Of a DNA stretch of 37,788 nucleotides, positions 16,671 to 24,990 are shown piece after piece; positions within the stretch are counted from its first letter, which is position 1, and every line of letters begins with the position of its first letter. The translations under genes were made by a program, and so were the position numbers. Location of the stretch: positions 1 through 37,788 of the forward strand of contig JALNYB010000006.1 of the NCBI GenBank assembly GCA_023230065.1. The letters run 5' to 3'. This stretch comes from Candidatus Methanomethylophilaceae archaeon (GTDB taxonomy: Archaea > Thermoplasmatota > Thermoplasmata > Methanomassiliicoccales > Methanomethylophilaceae). The notes beneath the pieces were generated by a model. It searched no databases. It saw only the letters and a list, made by a program, of their open reading frames with translations, and was not told where the DNA came from.

Positions 16671-17717
16671 ATGGAAGAGTTTGTGGAGGAAATACAGCAG
16701 ATTGATTCTCAGGAAAACCAACAGCCGGCAGTCGAAGAAAAGACAGCCGATGTTCTTGTAGAACAGGAAGCACAGGTAAGCGAGGCCCCCGTTGAGGCCG
16801 CAACTGAAGAGAATGTAAGTTCAGAATCAACTGAACCAGTCTCAGCAGAAAACCTGGAAGACCTTGAGCAGAAACGCAGCATCGTCAACAATGACGCCGA
16901 AAAACACAGGCGCTTGAGAGACGATCTGAACAATCAGACCAAAGACTGGAAATCTAAGAGAGACGCATTAAACTCTCGTGTACGTGAGCTTGTCGATGAG
17001 GCAGGAAAGTGCAGGGAAGAACGTGACTCCTTTAACCAGAAGGTCAGAGAAACAAAAGTTGTAAGGGATGAATGGAATCAGAAGGTTTCAACCCTGAAAG
17101 AACAGATCAATGCCCTCAGGCCTGAAAAGACCGCTGAGGAAAAAAGCGAAGTATCTGTCAGACAGCTCAAAAAGCAACTTCAAGATCTAGAGTATACCCA
17201 ACAGACCAAATCACTTGGCAAAGATAAAGAGAATGAGATTGTTAAACAGATCTCAGTCCTTGCACGTCAGATCGATGAAAAAGAAAAAACTGTCGAGCAG
17301 AGCGGAGAAGTCCGCGAAATCGTTCAGCAACTCAGAGATGCAAAAGTACAGGCAGAGGCCTGTCACCACCAAGTATCGGAGTTCGCAGAGCAGGCTCAGA
17401 CAGCTCATGACAAAATGTTGAAACTGTATGAAGAGGCAGATGCACTCAGAAAAGAGGCAGATGCAGCTCAGGGCAAATTCATTGAGTGCAAACAGGCAGC
17501 AGACGAAGAGCACAAGAAGCACATCGAACAAATCAAATCTGTCCACGAAATGGATAAGGATGTCGCAGGCTACAGGAACAAAAAATCCGCAGCTAAGAAA
17601 AAGAGAGTCGACACTGAATCCAAGAAAGAGGCAAAAGAGATCTTCGAGAAATTCAAGGCCGGAGAGAAACTCAGTACCGACGACCTTATGGCCCTTCAGA
17701 AATCTGGCTATCTGTGA
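16671..17717 (+). CDS. Archaeal coiled-coil protein (COG1340-like)
   Basis: A 348-residue hydrophilic protein. Residues 1-70 are acidic and low in complexity, rich in Glu, Val, Ala and Ser. Residues 70-320 are a long heptad-rich coiled coil (NNDAEKHRRLRDDLNNQTKD, then repeated RDALNSRVRELVDEA-like units). The C-terminus is a short conserved-looking EIFEKFKAGEKLSTDDLMAL-QKSGYL. This arrangement matches the archaeal COG1340 coiled-coil family, found next to housekeeping genes in many archaea, whose function is not established. The C-terminal motif resembles a small folded interaction unit. No membrane segment or nucleotide-binding site is visible. Confidence 0.75.
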   Translation: MEEFVEEIQQIDSQENQQPAVEEKTADVLVEQEAQVSEAPVEAATEENVSSESTEPVSAENLEDLEQKRSIVNNDAEKHRRLRDDLNNQTKDWKSKRDALNSRVRELVDEAGKCREERDSFNQKVRETKVVRDEWNQKVSTLKEQINALRPEKTAEEKSEVSVRQLKKQLQDLEYTQQTKSLGKDKENEIVKQISVLARQIDEKEKTVEQSGEVREIVQQLRDAKVQAEACHHQVSEFAEQAQTAHDKMLKLYEEADALRKEADAAQGKFIECKQAADEEHKKHIEQIKSVHEMDKDVAGYRNKKSAAKKKRVDTESKKEAKEIFEKFKAGEKLSTDDLMALQKSGYL

Positions 17718-17870
17718 TTTCAAATCACTTGCCAGCATATTATGGCAGATCAAACCCCTTAATTAAACTCTTTAATTTTGAGCTATGAATATGGATCAAA
17801 CCCGTATAGCCCAACAAACATCGAATTATTTTAACAATCTTTATATAGATTCTTGACACATAACCAACCA

Positions 17871-17936
17871 CGGGGAGACAGGTCAGTTTTGTAGAGTGCA
17901 TCCCATCCCTTCTGACTGGCTGGCCTATTCCCGCAC
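17871..17936 (+). ncRNA. Candidate small structured RNA upstream of srp54
   Basis: A TATA-like TTTATATA at 17840-17847 predicts a start near 17871, and TTTT at 17937-17940 could end transcription, well before the separate srp54 promoter. The roughly 65-base product can fold with CGGGGA (17871-17876) pairing to TTCCCG (17928-17933) and GGTCAG (17881-17886) to CTGACT (17912-17917), allowing G-U pairs. No open frame explains the GC-rich island in AT-rich surroundings. It is too short for SRP RNA and lacks a T-arm, so it is not a normal tRNA, although the AGTTTTGTAGAG segment resembles a tRNA D-arm. Confidence 0.35.
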
Positions 17937-17991
17937 TTTTAATTTCTTGCAATTCAAATAAATATTATCGACACTATCTAGGTACGATTAC

Positions 17992-19362
17992 ATGGTGCTG
18001 GAAGGTTTGGGAAAATCATTAAGGGGTGTCGTAGAACACATCAGTAACTCTTCAACAATAGATGAGAATCTTATCAAAGATGTGACCCGCGAGCTTCAGC
18101 GCGCACTACTTCAGGCAGATGTCAATGTTCAGCTTGTTTTGGAATTAACCAACAAAATACAGGAGCGTGCACTTAATGAAGAACCTCCGGCAGGAAAAAG
18201 CCCTAAAGATTTCGTTATCAATATTATCTACAAGGAACTTGTAAACCTTCTCGACAACGGAGATGGTCTTGCCATTAAACCGCAGACCATTATGATGGTC
18301 GGTCTTTACGGACAAGGTAAAACCACTACCACAGGTAAGTTAGCCAATTATTTCATCAAAAAAGGATTCACAGTCGGTCTTATTGGAGCAGACGTTTACA
18401 GGCCTGCAGCTTTAGATCAATTAAAACAACTAGGAGAAAAAGTCAATGCTGATGTTTACGGTGAACCTGGTGAAAAAAATGCATCGAAGATCGTAAAGAA
18501 CGGTCTTACTAAATTCTCTGATAAGAAAATCATCATTATCGATACCTCCGGACGTCATGCTCTGGAAAATGATCTCATTCAGGAAATCAAAGATATCGCA
18601 AATATCGCCAAACCTGACGAAAGAATACTTGTTCTGGATTCACAGGTCGGCCAACAAGCTGGACCACAGGCAGAAGCATTCCACAACGCAGTGGGTGTAA
18701 CAGGTGTCATACTTACCAAAATGGATGGTACTGCAAGGGGCGGTGGAGCACTTTCAGCTATTGCTAAGACCAATGCAAGGATTGTATTCCTCGGTACAGG
18801 GGAACACATACGTGATCTCGAAGCATTCAATGCAGACAGATTCATATCCAGATTATTGGGAATGGGCGACCTCGCTTCGCTTATGCAGATCGCCAAAGAA
18901 GAAATCGGAGAAGATGATGCGCTGGAACAGGTAGCTAGAAATATGCTTTCTGGAAGATTCACCCTCAGCGATATGTATCAGCAGATGGCTGCCGTCACCA
19001 AAATGGGACCTCTACAGAAAGTTATGTCGATGATTCCAGGAATGAACAAGATGGAAGACAAAATCGATTATGAAGCATCTCAAAAAAAGCTCGCTAAATA
19101 CCGCGTCATAATGGATTCCATGACACAGTATGAGAAAGACGAACCGAATTCCATAAAAGGAAAACGCATCGACAGGATTGCTCAAGGTTCAGGTGTTGCA
19201 GGCCATGATGTACGTGAACTATTGAAACAATACAACCAGAGCAAAAAAATGATGGGTTCCATCGGGAAGGATCGTAAGATGCGCAAACAGATGATGAAGC
19301 AATTCGGCGGAATGGACATGGAAGGCCTGCAGGATCTGCAGAACGGCAACGATAATCAGTGA
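17992..19362 (+). CDS. srp54: Signal recognition particle 54 kDa protein
   Basis: A 456-residue SRP GTPase. The N domain (1-about 95) precedes the G domain with P-loop GLYGQGKTTTTGK (104-116), DTSGRH and TKMDGTARGGGA. The methionine-rich M domain begins near residue 300 (GMGDLASLMQIA) and includes MSGRF-like MLSGRFTLSDMYQQM and the SMIPGM RNA-binding region. It binds signal sequences and SRP RNA and delivers ribosomes to FtsY at the membrane. A TATA-like AAATATTAT about 30 bases before the start suggests its own promoter. trmY follows six bases after the stop. Confidence 0.97.
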   Translation: MVLEGLGKSLRGVVEHISNSSTIDENLIKDVTRELQRALLQADVNVQLVLELTNKIQERALNEEPPAGKSPKDFVINIIYKELVNLLDNGDGLAIKPQTIMMVGLYGQGKTTTTGKLANYFIKKGFTVGLIGADVYRPAALDQLKQLGEKVNADVYGEPGEKNASKIVKNGLTKFSDKKIIIIDTSGRHALENDLIQEIKDIANIAKPDERILVLDSQVGQQAGPQAEAFHNAVGVTGVILTKMDGTARGGGALSAIAKTNARIVFLGTGEHIRDLEAFNADRFISRLLGMGDLASLMQIAKEEIGEDDALEQVARNMLSGRFTLSDMYQQMAAVTKMGPLQKVMSMIPGMNKMEDKIDYEASQKKLAKYRVIMDSMTQYEKDEPNSIKGKRIDRIAQGSGVAGHDVRELLKQYNQSKKMMGSIGKDRKMRKQMMKQFGGMDMEGLQDLQNGNDNQ

Positions 19363-19367
19363 TTCCC

Positions 19368-19961
19368 ATGAAATATTTCGTCATAACAGGCCACAAAGCC
19401 TCAACATCTGGAGATTTTAAATTAGACGACATTTCTGGGGGAGCTGGCAGATTAGATATCATGTGCAGATGCATCAATTCGGGATTCTTTCTATCCCATG
19501 ATCTGAGAAAGGATGTTCAAGTCTATCTTGTATTAGAAGGCGGAAATGATGCCCCAAAGACCGTTAGATTTTCCGGTGAAGATATAAGATATCTTAATCC
19601 AGATGAAAGAAGCACATCATCTCTCATCAGAAATGCACTTCTAAAAAAAGTATCTATCGATGAAGAAGTAAAATCGTCACCCGGAGTATATGTTTCCAGA
19701 ATGTCATTTGAAAAGGTCATAAACAAACTTTCCGAAATTGGATCTTTCGTATATCTGAAAGAAGATGGAGAAGATTGCAGAGCCTATGAATTCCCCGAAA
19801 ATCCTGTATTTGTGTTGGGGGACAATCGGGACCTCACCGACGAAGAAGAGAATATTTTACTCGAAAAAAATCCAGAAAAAATATCAATAGGGCCCCGTAG
19901 CCTTCATGCGGATCATTGTATAATCATTGTTCACAATGAGATGGACAGAAGATGTTCCTAA
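19368..19961 (+). CDS. trmY: tRNA (pseudouridine-54-N1)-methyltransferase
   Basis: From ATG 19368 (a GTG at 19359 would overlap srp54) the 197-residue protein starts MKYFVITGHKASTSGDFKLD, the DUF358/TrmY N-terminus, and carries GGAGRLDIMCRCINSGFFLS and the late FVLGDNRDLTDEEE segment of the SPOUT-type SAM-binding knot. TrmY methylates pseudouridine 54 in the T-loop of archaeal tRNAs. It probably shares a transcript with srp54. Confidence 0.9.
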   Translation: MKYFVITGHKASTSGDFKLDDISGGAGRLDIMCRCINSGFFLSHDLRKDVQVYLVLEGGNDAPKTVRFSGEDIRYLNPDERSTSSLIRNALLKKVSIDEEVKSSPGVYVSRMSFEKVINKLSEIGSFVYLKEDGEDCRAYEFPENPVFVLGDNRDLTDEEENILLEKNPEKISIGPRSLHADHCIIIVHNEMDRRCS

Positions 19962-19991
19962 GTTTTTTATCCTATACGATGATTCAGTATC

Positions 19992-20195
19992 ATGGAAAAT
20001 TTCTCTGAGAAGATACCGCAACACAGACATTGCACGGTCTGCGGCAAAGCATTCATCGGCGAAGGCTACTTCTGTAGTGATGGATGCAAAAACTCAGCAG
20101 GAAAGGAAGCTCGGGGTAAACTCGGAAAATACATGATTGTCTGGGTTGTAATAATCGTAGCAACCATTGCACTCCTTCTGGTTACCGGAATTTGA
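19992..20195 (+). CDS. Zinc-ribbon membrane-anchored protein (DUF2116-like)
   Basis: A 67-residue protein with an N-terminal zinc ribbon, HCTVCGKAFIGEGYFCSDGC (two Cys pairs), a basic linker and one C-terminal membrane helix (IVWVVIIVATIALLLVTGI). This layout matches small archaeal DUF2116 proteins of unknown function. The stop TGA lies within GAGTGAT, which serves as ribosome site for the next gene, so the two are probably coupled. Confidence 0.75.
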   Translation: MENFSEKIPQHRHCTVCGKAFIGEGYFCSDGCKNSAGKEARGKLGKYMIVWVVIIVATIALLLVTGI

Positions 20196-20203
20196 GTGAT
20201 ATT

Positions 20204-21151
20204 ATGTTCTCAGCAGTTGCAGGAACTTTCAATATTCTTCACAGCGGTCATAAAGAACTTATCGATAGAGCATTCGACATCGGGGATGAGGTCTTCATAG
20301 GCATTACTACGGATTGCATGGCCTCTTTGAACAGGTCAGATATTATTCCACTATATCTAAGAAAAAAAGAATTAGAAAATTATCTTTCAAATAAGACCAA
20401 ACCGTGGTCGATTGTAGAAATAGATACTATATATGGTCCTTTAGACAAGATGGATAAAGTGGATATTCTCGTGGTATCAGAAGAAACACTTGATAACGGA
20501 AAAAAACTTAATGAAGAAAGAAAAAGCAGAGGCATCAGACCACTTGAATTATGTGTAATGCCCTTAAGAATATCCTCAGACGGTGAAAAAATCAGTTCTA
20601 CGGGCATATTAAAAGGAAGATATGCAAGGAACGGTGAATCCAATGTTATGGATATTGCTGTCGGATCACTTAATCACATAAAGATCGAAGCGGTCCGTAC
20701 AGTGATGGAACGCGTATATGGAGATGTAAAGATAACAGCCATAGATGCAAACAGTGGAGTTCCTCCTCAACCTTTTGAAAATGAGACAAGACTTGGTGCT
20801 ATCAACAGAGCCAAAAGTGCAATTGGAACGCATATGATGTCAGTAGGTATCGAAGCGGGTGTATTCGAAAAACTTGACGGGTTATATGATTATCAGTATT
20901 GTGCGATATTAGATCGTGAAGGGAAGATGACGATTGGAACAGGATGCGGATTCAGATATCCGGATAAGGTTGCAGATCTTGTCCGCAACGGTTACACTGT
21001 GGGAGATGCAGTTCACGAAATCTACGGCAACATCGATATTGGAAAAAAACAAGGCGCGGTAGGACTTCTCAGTAAAGGCCTTCTGGACAGAAAAAATCTA
21101 ACAGAACAGTCGGTCACAGCTGCAATGATACCTAGGTTATGGGATGAATGA
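20204..21151 (+). CDS. Fusion: phosphopantetheine adenylyltransferase and DUF84 ITP/XTP pyrophosphatase
   Basis: From ATG 20204 (a TTG four codons earlier is the alternative) the 315-residue protein has two domains. Residues 1-about 145 are an archaeal CoaD-like nucleotidyltransferase with GTFNILHSGHKELIDRAF (the HxGH-type site), ISSTGILKGRY near its end and an FIGITTD strand. Residues about 148-315 start MDIAVGSLNHIKIEAVRTVM and contain GVPPQPFENETRLGAINRAK and SVGIEAGVF, the DUF84/YjjX family of inosine/xanthosine triphosphatases. The first domain makes dephospho-CoA, and the second removes non-canonical purine NTPs. Neither domain looks broken. FAD dehydrogenase follows after 3 bases. Confidence 0.85.
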   Translation: MFSAVAGTFNILHSGHKELIDRAFDIGDEVFIGITTDCMASLNRSDIIPLYLRKKELENYLSNKTKPWSIVEIDTIYGPLDKMDKVDILVVSEETLDNGKKLNEERKSRGIRPLELCVMPLRISSDGEKISSTGILKGRYARNGESNVMDIAVGSLNHIKIEAVRTVMERVYGDVKITAIDANSGVPPQPFENETRLGAINRAKSAIGTHMMSVGIEAGVFEKLDGLYDYQYCAILDREGKMTIGTGCGFRYPDKVADLVRNGYTVGDAVHEIYGNIDIGKKQGAVGLLSKGLLDRKNLTEQSVTAAMIPRLWDE

Positions 21152-21154
21152 CAT

Positions 21155-22696
21155 ATGATACATTCACGTAAACTAGAATCTGATTCACCATACCTAACAG
21201 ATGAATCGAAACTATCAGGTGCAGCGGATATGCTGTTTATTCCAGATGATGAGGAAGATGTCGTTAAAATCGTCGTATCACACAATTCTTCGAAGACCCC
21301 CCTGACTATTTCTGCAATGAGGACAGGAGTATGTGGGGGATGCGTTCCAAAAGAAGGCGATATCGTTTCTATGGAGAAATTCAATAAGATTATTGGTATA
21401 GGAAAAGATGATAAAGGATATTTTATAAGGACCCAGGCTGCAGTAACTGTAAAAGATCTGAATGAAATCATCAGAAAAAAACTTTATTCTGAACTTCAAA
21501 ATATCACAGATGATGCTATAGAATGCATACTATCTGAAAGAACAGATTATTTTTACCCGGTTGACCCAACAGAACTCAACGGTTCCATAGGCGGTAATAT
21601 TTCCACTAATGCATCAGGACCAAGAACATACAAATATGGACCTACAAGAGATTGGGTCAGACGGATAAGGATAATCCTTTCAGATGGAAATGTACTGGAT
21701 ATCTTGAGAGGGGAGATCAAAGCAAAGAACAGAGTTTTCTCAATACCTGTCGATGGAAAAAATATCACAGTTCATATTCCATCATATGAATTCAACAGAG
21801 ATGTGAAGAATACAACAGGATTGATGACCGGCCCAGATATGGACCTTATAGACCTGTTCATAGGTAGTGAAGGTATGTTCGGCATCATTACAGAAGCTGA
21901 CATATACATCACAGAATGGCATCCTCTGATGTCTAATATCATATTCTTCCCTAGTGATGATAACGCATATAATTTTGTCAAAGAATTCGTAAATTCACAT
22001 ATTGATCCAGAATTCATTGAATTCTTTGATACGGGCTCCCTTAACCTAATAAGAAAGTCGAAGAAGAACGATCCTAAATTCACAAAAATGCCTGACATTC
22101 CAGATTATGCAGGTTCTGCTATATTCTTTGACATATCCAACGATGAAAACATCGTTTCGAAATACAATGAACTAAGTCAAATAGCAAAAATATATGGTGG
22201 ATCCCTAGATCACAGCTGGTGCGGACATGAGCTCAAAGACCGGGAAAGATTTTTTGCATTCAGACATTCCGTACCTCAAACAATATTCGAATACGTAGCT
22301 AGTCTAAAAGGTTCTATGCCTGGAATGCACAAGATGGGGACGGATATGTCCGTTCCTTTGGACCATCTTGATGAAATGATCGATTCATATTCGGAAGTAT
22401 TAACGTCCAAAAAACTAGAATATGTTATATTCGGACACATAGGCAACGGACATCTTCATGTAGAGATAATACTGAAATCTATGGATGATTTATCAAAGGC
22501 AAAGAAAGCATATCGCACTCTAGCTTTAAGATCCATTGAATTAGGAGGCTCCCCTAGTGCCGAACATGGTATCGGAAAGATAAAATCGGAATACATCGAA
22601 CTCCTCTATGGAAAACAAGGCGTTGAAGATATAAAGAAAACAAAGAGGGAATTGGATCCGAATTGGATCTTCTGTCCTGGTAATGTGGTGGAATAA
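21155..22696 (+). CDS. FAD-binding D-lactate/glycolate dehydrogenase-like subunit
   Basis: A 513-residue flavoprotein of the GlcD/D-2-hydroxyacid dehydrogenase family. The FAD_binding_4 domain shows YFYPVDPTELNGSIGGNIST and NASGPRTYKYGPTRDWV, with DLFIGSEGMFGIITEADI at its end. The C-terminal FAD oxidase domain has GHIGNGHLHVEIIL and SAEHGIGKIKSEY, the substrate and metal histidine motifs. No cysteine cluster for an FeS centre is visible. Its stop TAA overlaps the etfB ATG by one base and etfA follows, the same gene set as the electron-bifurcating lactate dehydrogenase/Etf complex of acetogens, in a different order. The substrate could be D-lactate, glycolate or another 2-hydroxy acid. Confidence 0.88.
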   Translation: MIHSRKLESDSPYLTDESKLSGAADMLFIPDDEEDVVKIVVSHNSSKTPLTISAMRTGVCGGCVPKEGDIVSMEKFNKIIGIGKDDKGYFIRTQAAVTVKDLNEIIRKKLYSELQNITDDAIECILSERTDYFYPVDPTELNGSIGGNISTNASGPRTYKYGPTRDWVRRIRIILSDGNVLDILRGEIKAKNRVFSIPVDGKNITVHIPSYEFNRDVKNTTGLMTGPDMDLIDLFIGSEGMFGIITEADIYITEWHPLMSNIIFFPSDDNAYNFVKEFVNSHIDPEFIEFFDTGSLNLIRKSKKNDPKFTKMPDIPDYAGSAIFFDISNDENIVSKYNELSQIAKIYGGSLDHSWCGHELKDRERFFAFRHSVPQTIFEYVASLKGSMPGMHKMGTDMSVPLDHLDEMIDSYSEVLTSKKLEYVIFGHIGNGHLHVEIILKSMDDLSKAKKAYRTLALRSIELGGSPSAEHGIGKIKSEYIELLYGKQGVEDIKKTKRELDPNWIFCPGNVVE

Positions 22697-23460
22697 TGAA
22701 ATATGTGATACTGGTAAAACAGGTCCCTGACACCACTAGGATAAAAGTGGATGAAAATGGAAATTTAATCAGGCAAGGTGTACCGTCGATATTGGATCCA
22801 TACTGCGAATATGCACTAGATATGGTATGCAGAATAAGAAAACCCGAAGATTCGGTCATTGTAGTCTCTATGGGCCCCCCTCAAGCCAAAGAATCAATAT
22901 TCAGATGCCTGGAGCTAGGCGCAAATGAAGCATATCTTCTCTCAGACAAAGCATTCGCGGGAGCAGATGTTTTCGCCACTTCTAGAACACTCACTGCATT
23001 CATCCGCAAATTCGCAGCTGATTATGATCTAATATTCTGTGGAAAACAAGCAGCTGACGGAGATACTGCAGAGGTCCCTGCCGAAACAGCGGCAATGCTG
23101 AATGTCCAACAGTTTTGTTATTCTGAAAATATAATTATTTCAGATACGATTAAAGTAACGCAGAATTACAACGACGAAATACGTGTATGTACAGTACCTA
23201 AAGGTTCCGTGCTATCTGTGTCCATAGGAGATATCAACAGACGTGTACCTTCTATATCAGATCACATAAAAGCTTTGAACATAGAGATCAAAACCCTTGA
23301 CAGAATAGCTTTGGGCCTCGGTATGTACTCTGTGGGAATCAAAGGTTCCAAAACCAAGATCGAGTCATCATATTCTCCCAGATATGAACACAGTGGAAAG
23401 ATAATAGACGGGACCGACCCATCAGAAGCAGCAAAACTACTGATCAAAGAGGTGCTATGA
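22696..23460 (+). CDS. etfB: Electron transfer flavoprotein beta subunit
   Basis: A 254-residue EtfB. It starts with MKYVILVKQVPDTTRIKVDE and has ILDPYCEYALDMVCRI and GKQAADGDTAEVPAETAAML, the nucleotide-binding region. The GxQAxDGDTA form is the one kept by flavin-type Etfs that bind NAD(H) and a second FAD, so bifurcation is possible, though the motif alone does not prove it. It overlaps the dehydrogenase stop and the etfA start, indicating a stoichiometric complex. Confidence 0.92.
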   Translation: MKYVILVKQVPDTTRIKVDENGNLIRQGVPSILDPYCEYALDMVCRIRKPEDSVIVVSMGPPQAKESIFRCLELGANEAYLLSDKAFAGADVFATSRTLTAFIRKFAADYDLIFCGKQAADGDTAEVPAETAAMLNVQQFCYSENIIISDTIKVTQNYNDEIRVCTVPKGSVLSVSIGDINRRVPSISDHIKALNIEIKTLDRIALGLGMYSVGIKGSKTKIESSYSPRYEHSGKIIDGTDPSEAAKLLIKEVL

Positions 23461-24518
23461 TGGGATGTGAATCATGTTCAGGCGGTTCTTGCGACAGGGA
23501 TAAGACAGGACTTCCTCCTGGAATGTTATCCGAGTATAATCTGAATCAGTCCCCGGCAGAAGGGTCTCTTGTCTGGATAGAGGTCATCAATGATGGAAAT
23601 ACCATAATGATGAATGACTCTTCAAAAGAAATACTAGGGAAACTGCAAGAAATTTCAGATGGCCGCATATTCGGTGTCATATTCGGAGATACGGAACTTA
23701 AAGTGTTGTATGGTGAAATATTCTCTTATGGCGTAGATACACTTTATCATATCAAAGATAAGAAGATGATACAGTTCCAACCAGAAGTATACTGCGAGAT
23801 GCTTGTCGATCTCTGTAACCGCGTCATGCCTGCTGTAGTACTCATGGGAGCAACACCCAGAGGAAGAGAATTAGCCCCGCGCTTAGCAGCTTCATTAGGT
23901 ACAGGATTGACCGCAGACTGTACTGAGCTGAAAATGGATGGTCGTTTCTTACAGATGACAAGACCTGCGTTTGGAGGCAACATCATAGCTACGATCTCAT
24001 GCGATCATTTCCCTCAGATGGCAACCGTTCGTCCGGGAACATTCCCTATGCCTGAACCTATGATAGGAAGGGAGGGCACAGTGATCTACCGTCAATACTA
24101 CGGGTCTAATTACAAGAATATAATCTCATCTGAAAGGATAATTTCTGTGGATTATGATATAACAAGAGCCAAAATACTCATTTCTTTAGGAAACGGTATC
24201 AAAGAAAAGGAATCCGTAGCTGTAGCAGAATCCATAGCAAAGAAACTCGGCGGAATGGTGTCATGTTCTAGAGCCCTGGTAGAAAGAGGTTGGTTCCCTC
24301 AAAGCAGACAGGTCGGACAATCTGGAAACAATGTATTCCCTGACATCTACATGGCATTCGGAATATCTGGTTCTATTCAGCATAAAGCAGGAATAGGGCC
24401 TGCAAAACGTGTAATAGCTGTAAATATAGATCCTGAGGCGCCTATTCACGAAATAGCCGATATAAGTGTAATAGGAAATGCGGATTCTATTCTTAAAGAG
24501 ATGAATAAATTACTCTAA
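23457..24518 (+). CDS. etfA: Electron transfer flavoprotein alpha subunit with Cys-rich N-terminus
   Basis: A 353-residue EtfA. The C-terminal FAD domain is canonical: RALVERGWFPQSRQVGQSG, then YMAFGISGSIQHKAGIG and INIDPEAPIHEIAD-like VNIDPEAPIHEIAD. The N-terminal domain carries GATPRGRELAPRLAASLGTG. Before it lies an unusual leader with three cysteines, GCESCSGGSC (residues 3-12), which may bind a metal or disulfide; acetogen homologues instead carry a ferredoxin-like extension. GAGGTGCT directly before ATGATG is an excellent ribosome site inside the etfB end. Its stop abuts the convergent peroxiredoxin gene. Confidence 0.92.
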   Translation: MMGCESCSGGSCDRDKTGLPPGMLSEYNLNQSPAEGSLVWIEVINDGNTIMMNDSSKEILGKLQEISDGRIFGVIFGDTELKVLYGEIFSYGVDTLYHIKDKKMIQFQPEVYCEMLVDLCNRVMPAVVLMGATPRGRELAPRLAASLGTGLTADCTELKMDGRFLQMTRPAFGGNIIATISCDHFPQMATVRPGTFPMPEPMIGREGTVIYRQYYGSNYKNIISSERIISVDYDITRAKILISLGNGIKEKESVAVAESIAKKLGGMVSCSRALVERGWFPQSRQVGQSGNNVFPDIYMAFGISGSIQHKAGIGPAKRVIAVNIDPEAPIHEIADISVIGNADSILKEMNKLL

Positions 24519-24986
24519 TCACTTCTTATTCAAAGATATTGCCTTCTCCAATACCTTTGCAGCGTGACCGGATACCTTTACATTATTCCAAAATGCTTCA
24601 ATGATGCCATCCTTTCCTACAATATATGTAGAACGTATAGTGCCTTGAACTTCTTTTCCATATGATATCTTAACACCGTATGCTCCTACCTTCTCCATAA
24701 GAATATGTTCAGGATCACTCAAAAGTTTTACTTTAAGATTGTTATGATCCTTGAACTTCCTGTGTGATGCGGGCGTATTCTTACTTACTCCAAACACAGG
24801 AATGTTCCTGAGCATGAATTTAGTATAGAGTGCAGTAAAGTCCTGAGCTTCTCTTGTGCATCCTTCTGTTCCATCCTTGGGATAGAAATATAAAACATAT
24901 CTGATATTCTGAAGGTTCTTACTATCCAACATATCTCCGTTCTCATCTGCAAGAACAAACTCCGGGAACTTCTCACCTACATCCAT
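24519..24986 (-). CDS. bcp: Peroxiredoxin of the Bcp/PrxQ family
   Basis: A 155-residue thioredoxin-fold peroxidase with the active-site segment FYPKDGTEGCTREA and peroxidatic cysteine C43. The PrxQ resolving cysteine five residues later is absent (the position is in TREAQ), so it is probably a 1-Cys form. It reduces hydroperoxides. It follows pheT by four bases and is likely read on the hmgA-pheT transcript. Confidence 0.92.
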   Translation of the reverse strand: MDVGEKFPEFVLADENGDMLDSKNLQNIRYVLYFYPKDGTEGCTREAQDFTALYTKFMLRNIPVFGVSKNTPASHRKFKDHNNLKVKLLSDPEHILMEKVGAYGVKISYGKEVQGTIRSTYIVGKDGIIEAFWNNVKVSGHAAKVLEKAISLNKK

Positions 24987-24990
24987 GATA

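Noticed and set aside
17253..17753. 166-residue minus-strand frame opposite the coiled-coil gene
   Set aside because: A mirror of a biased coiled-coil sequence. Its Phe/Cys/Leu-rich composition is an antisense artefact and it has no promoter.
17871..17936. tRNA, tRNA-Pyl or SRP RNA at this position
   Set aside because: No T-arm or anticodon stem, no CTA anticodon loop, and far shorter than SRP RNA. Kept only as a generic RNA candidate.
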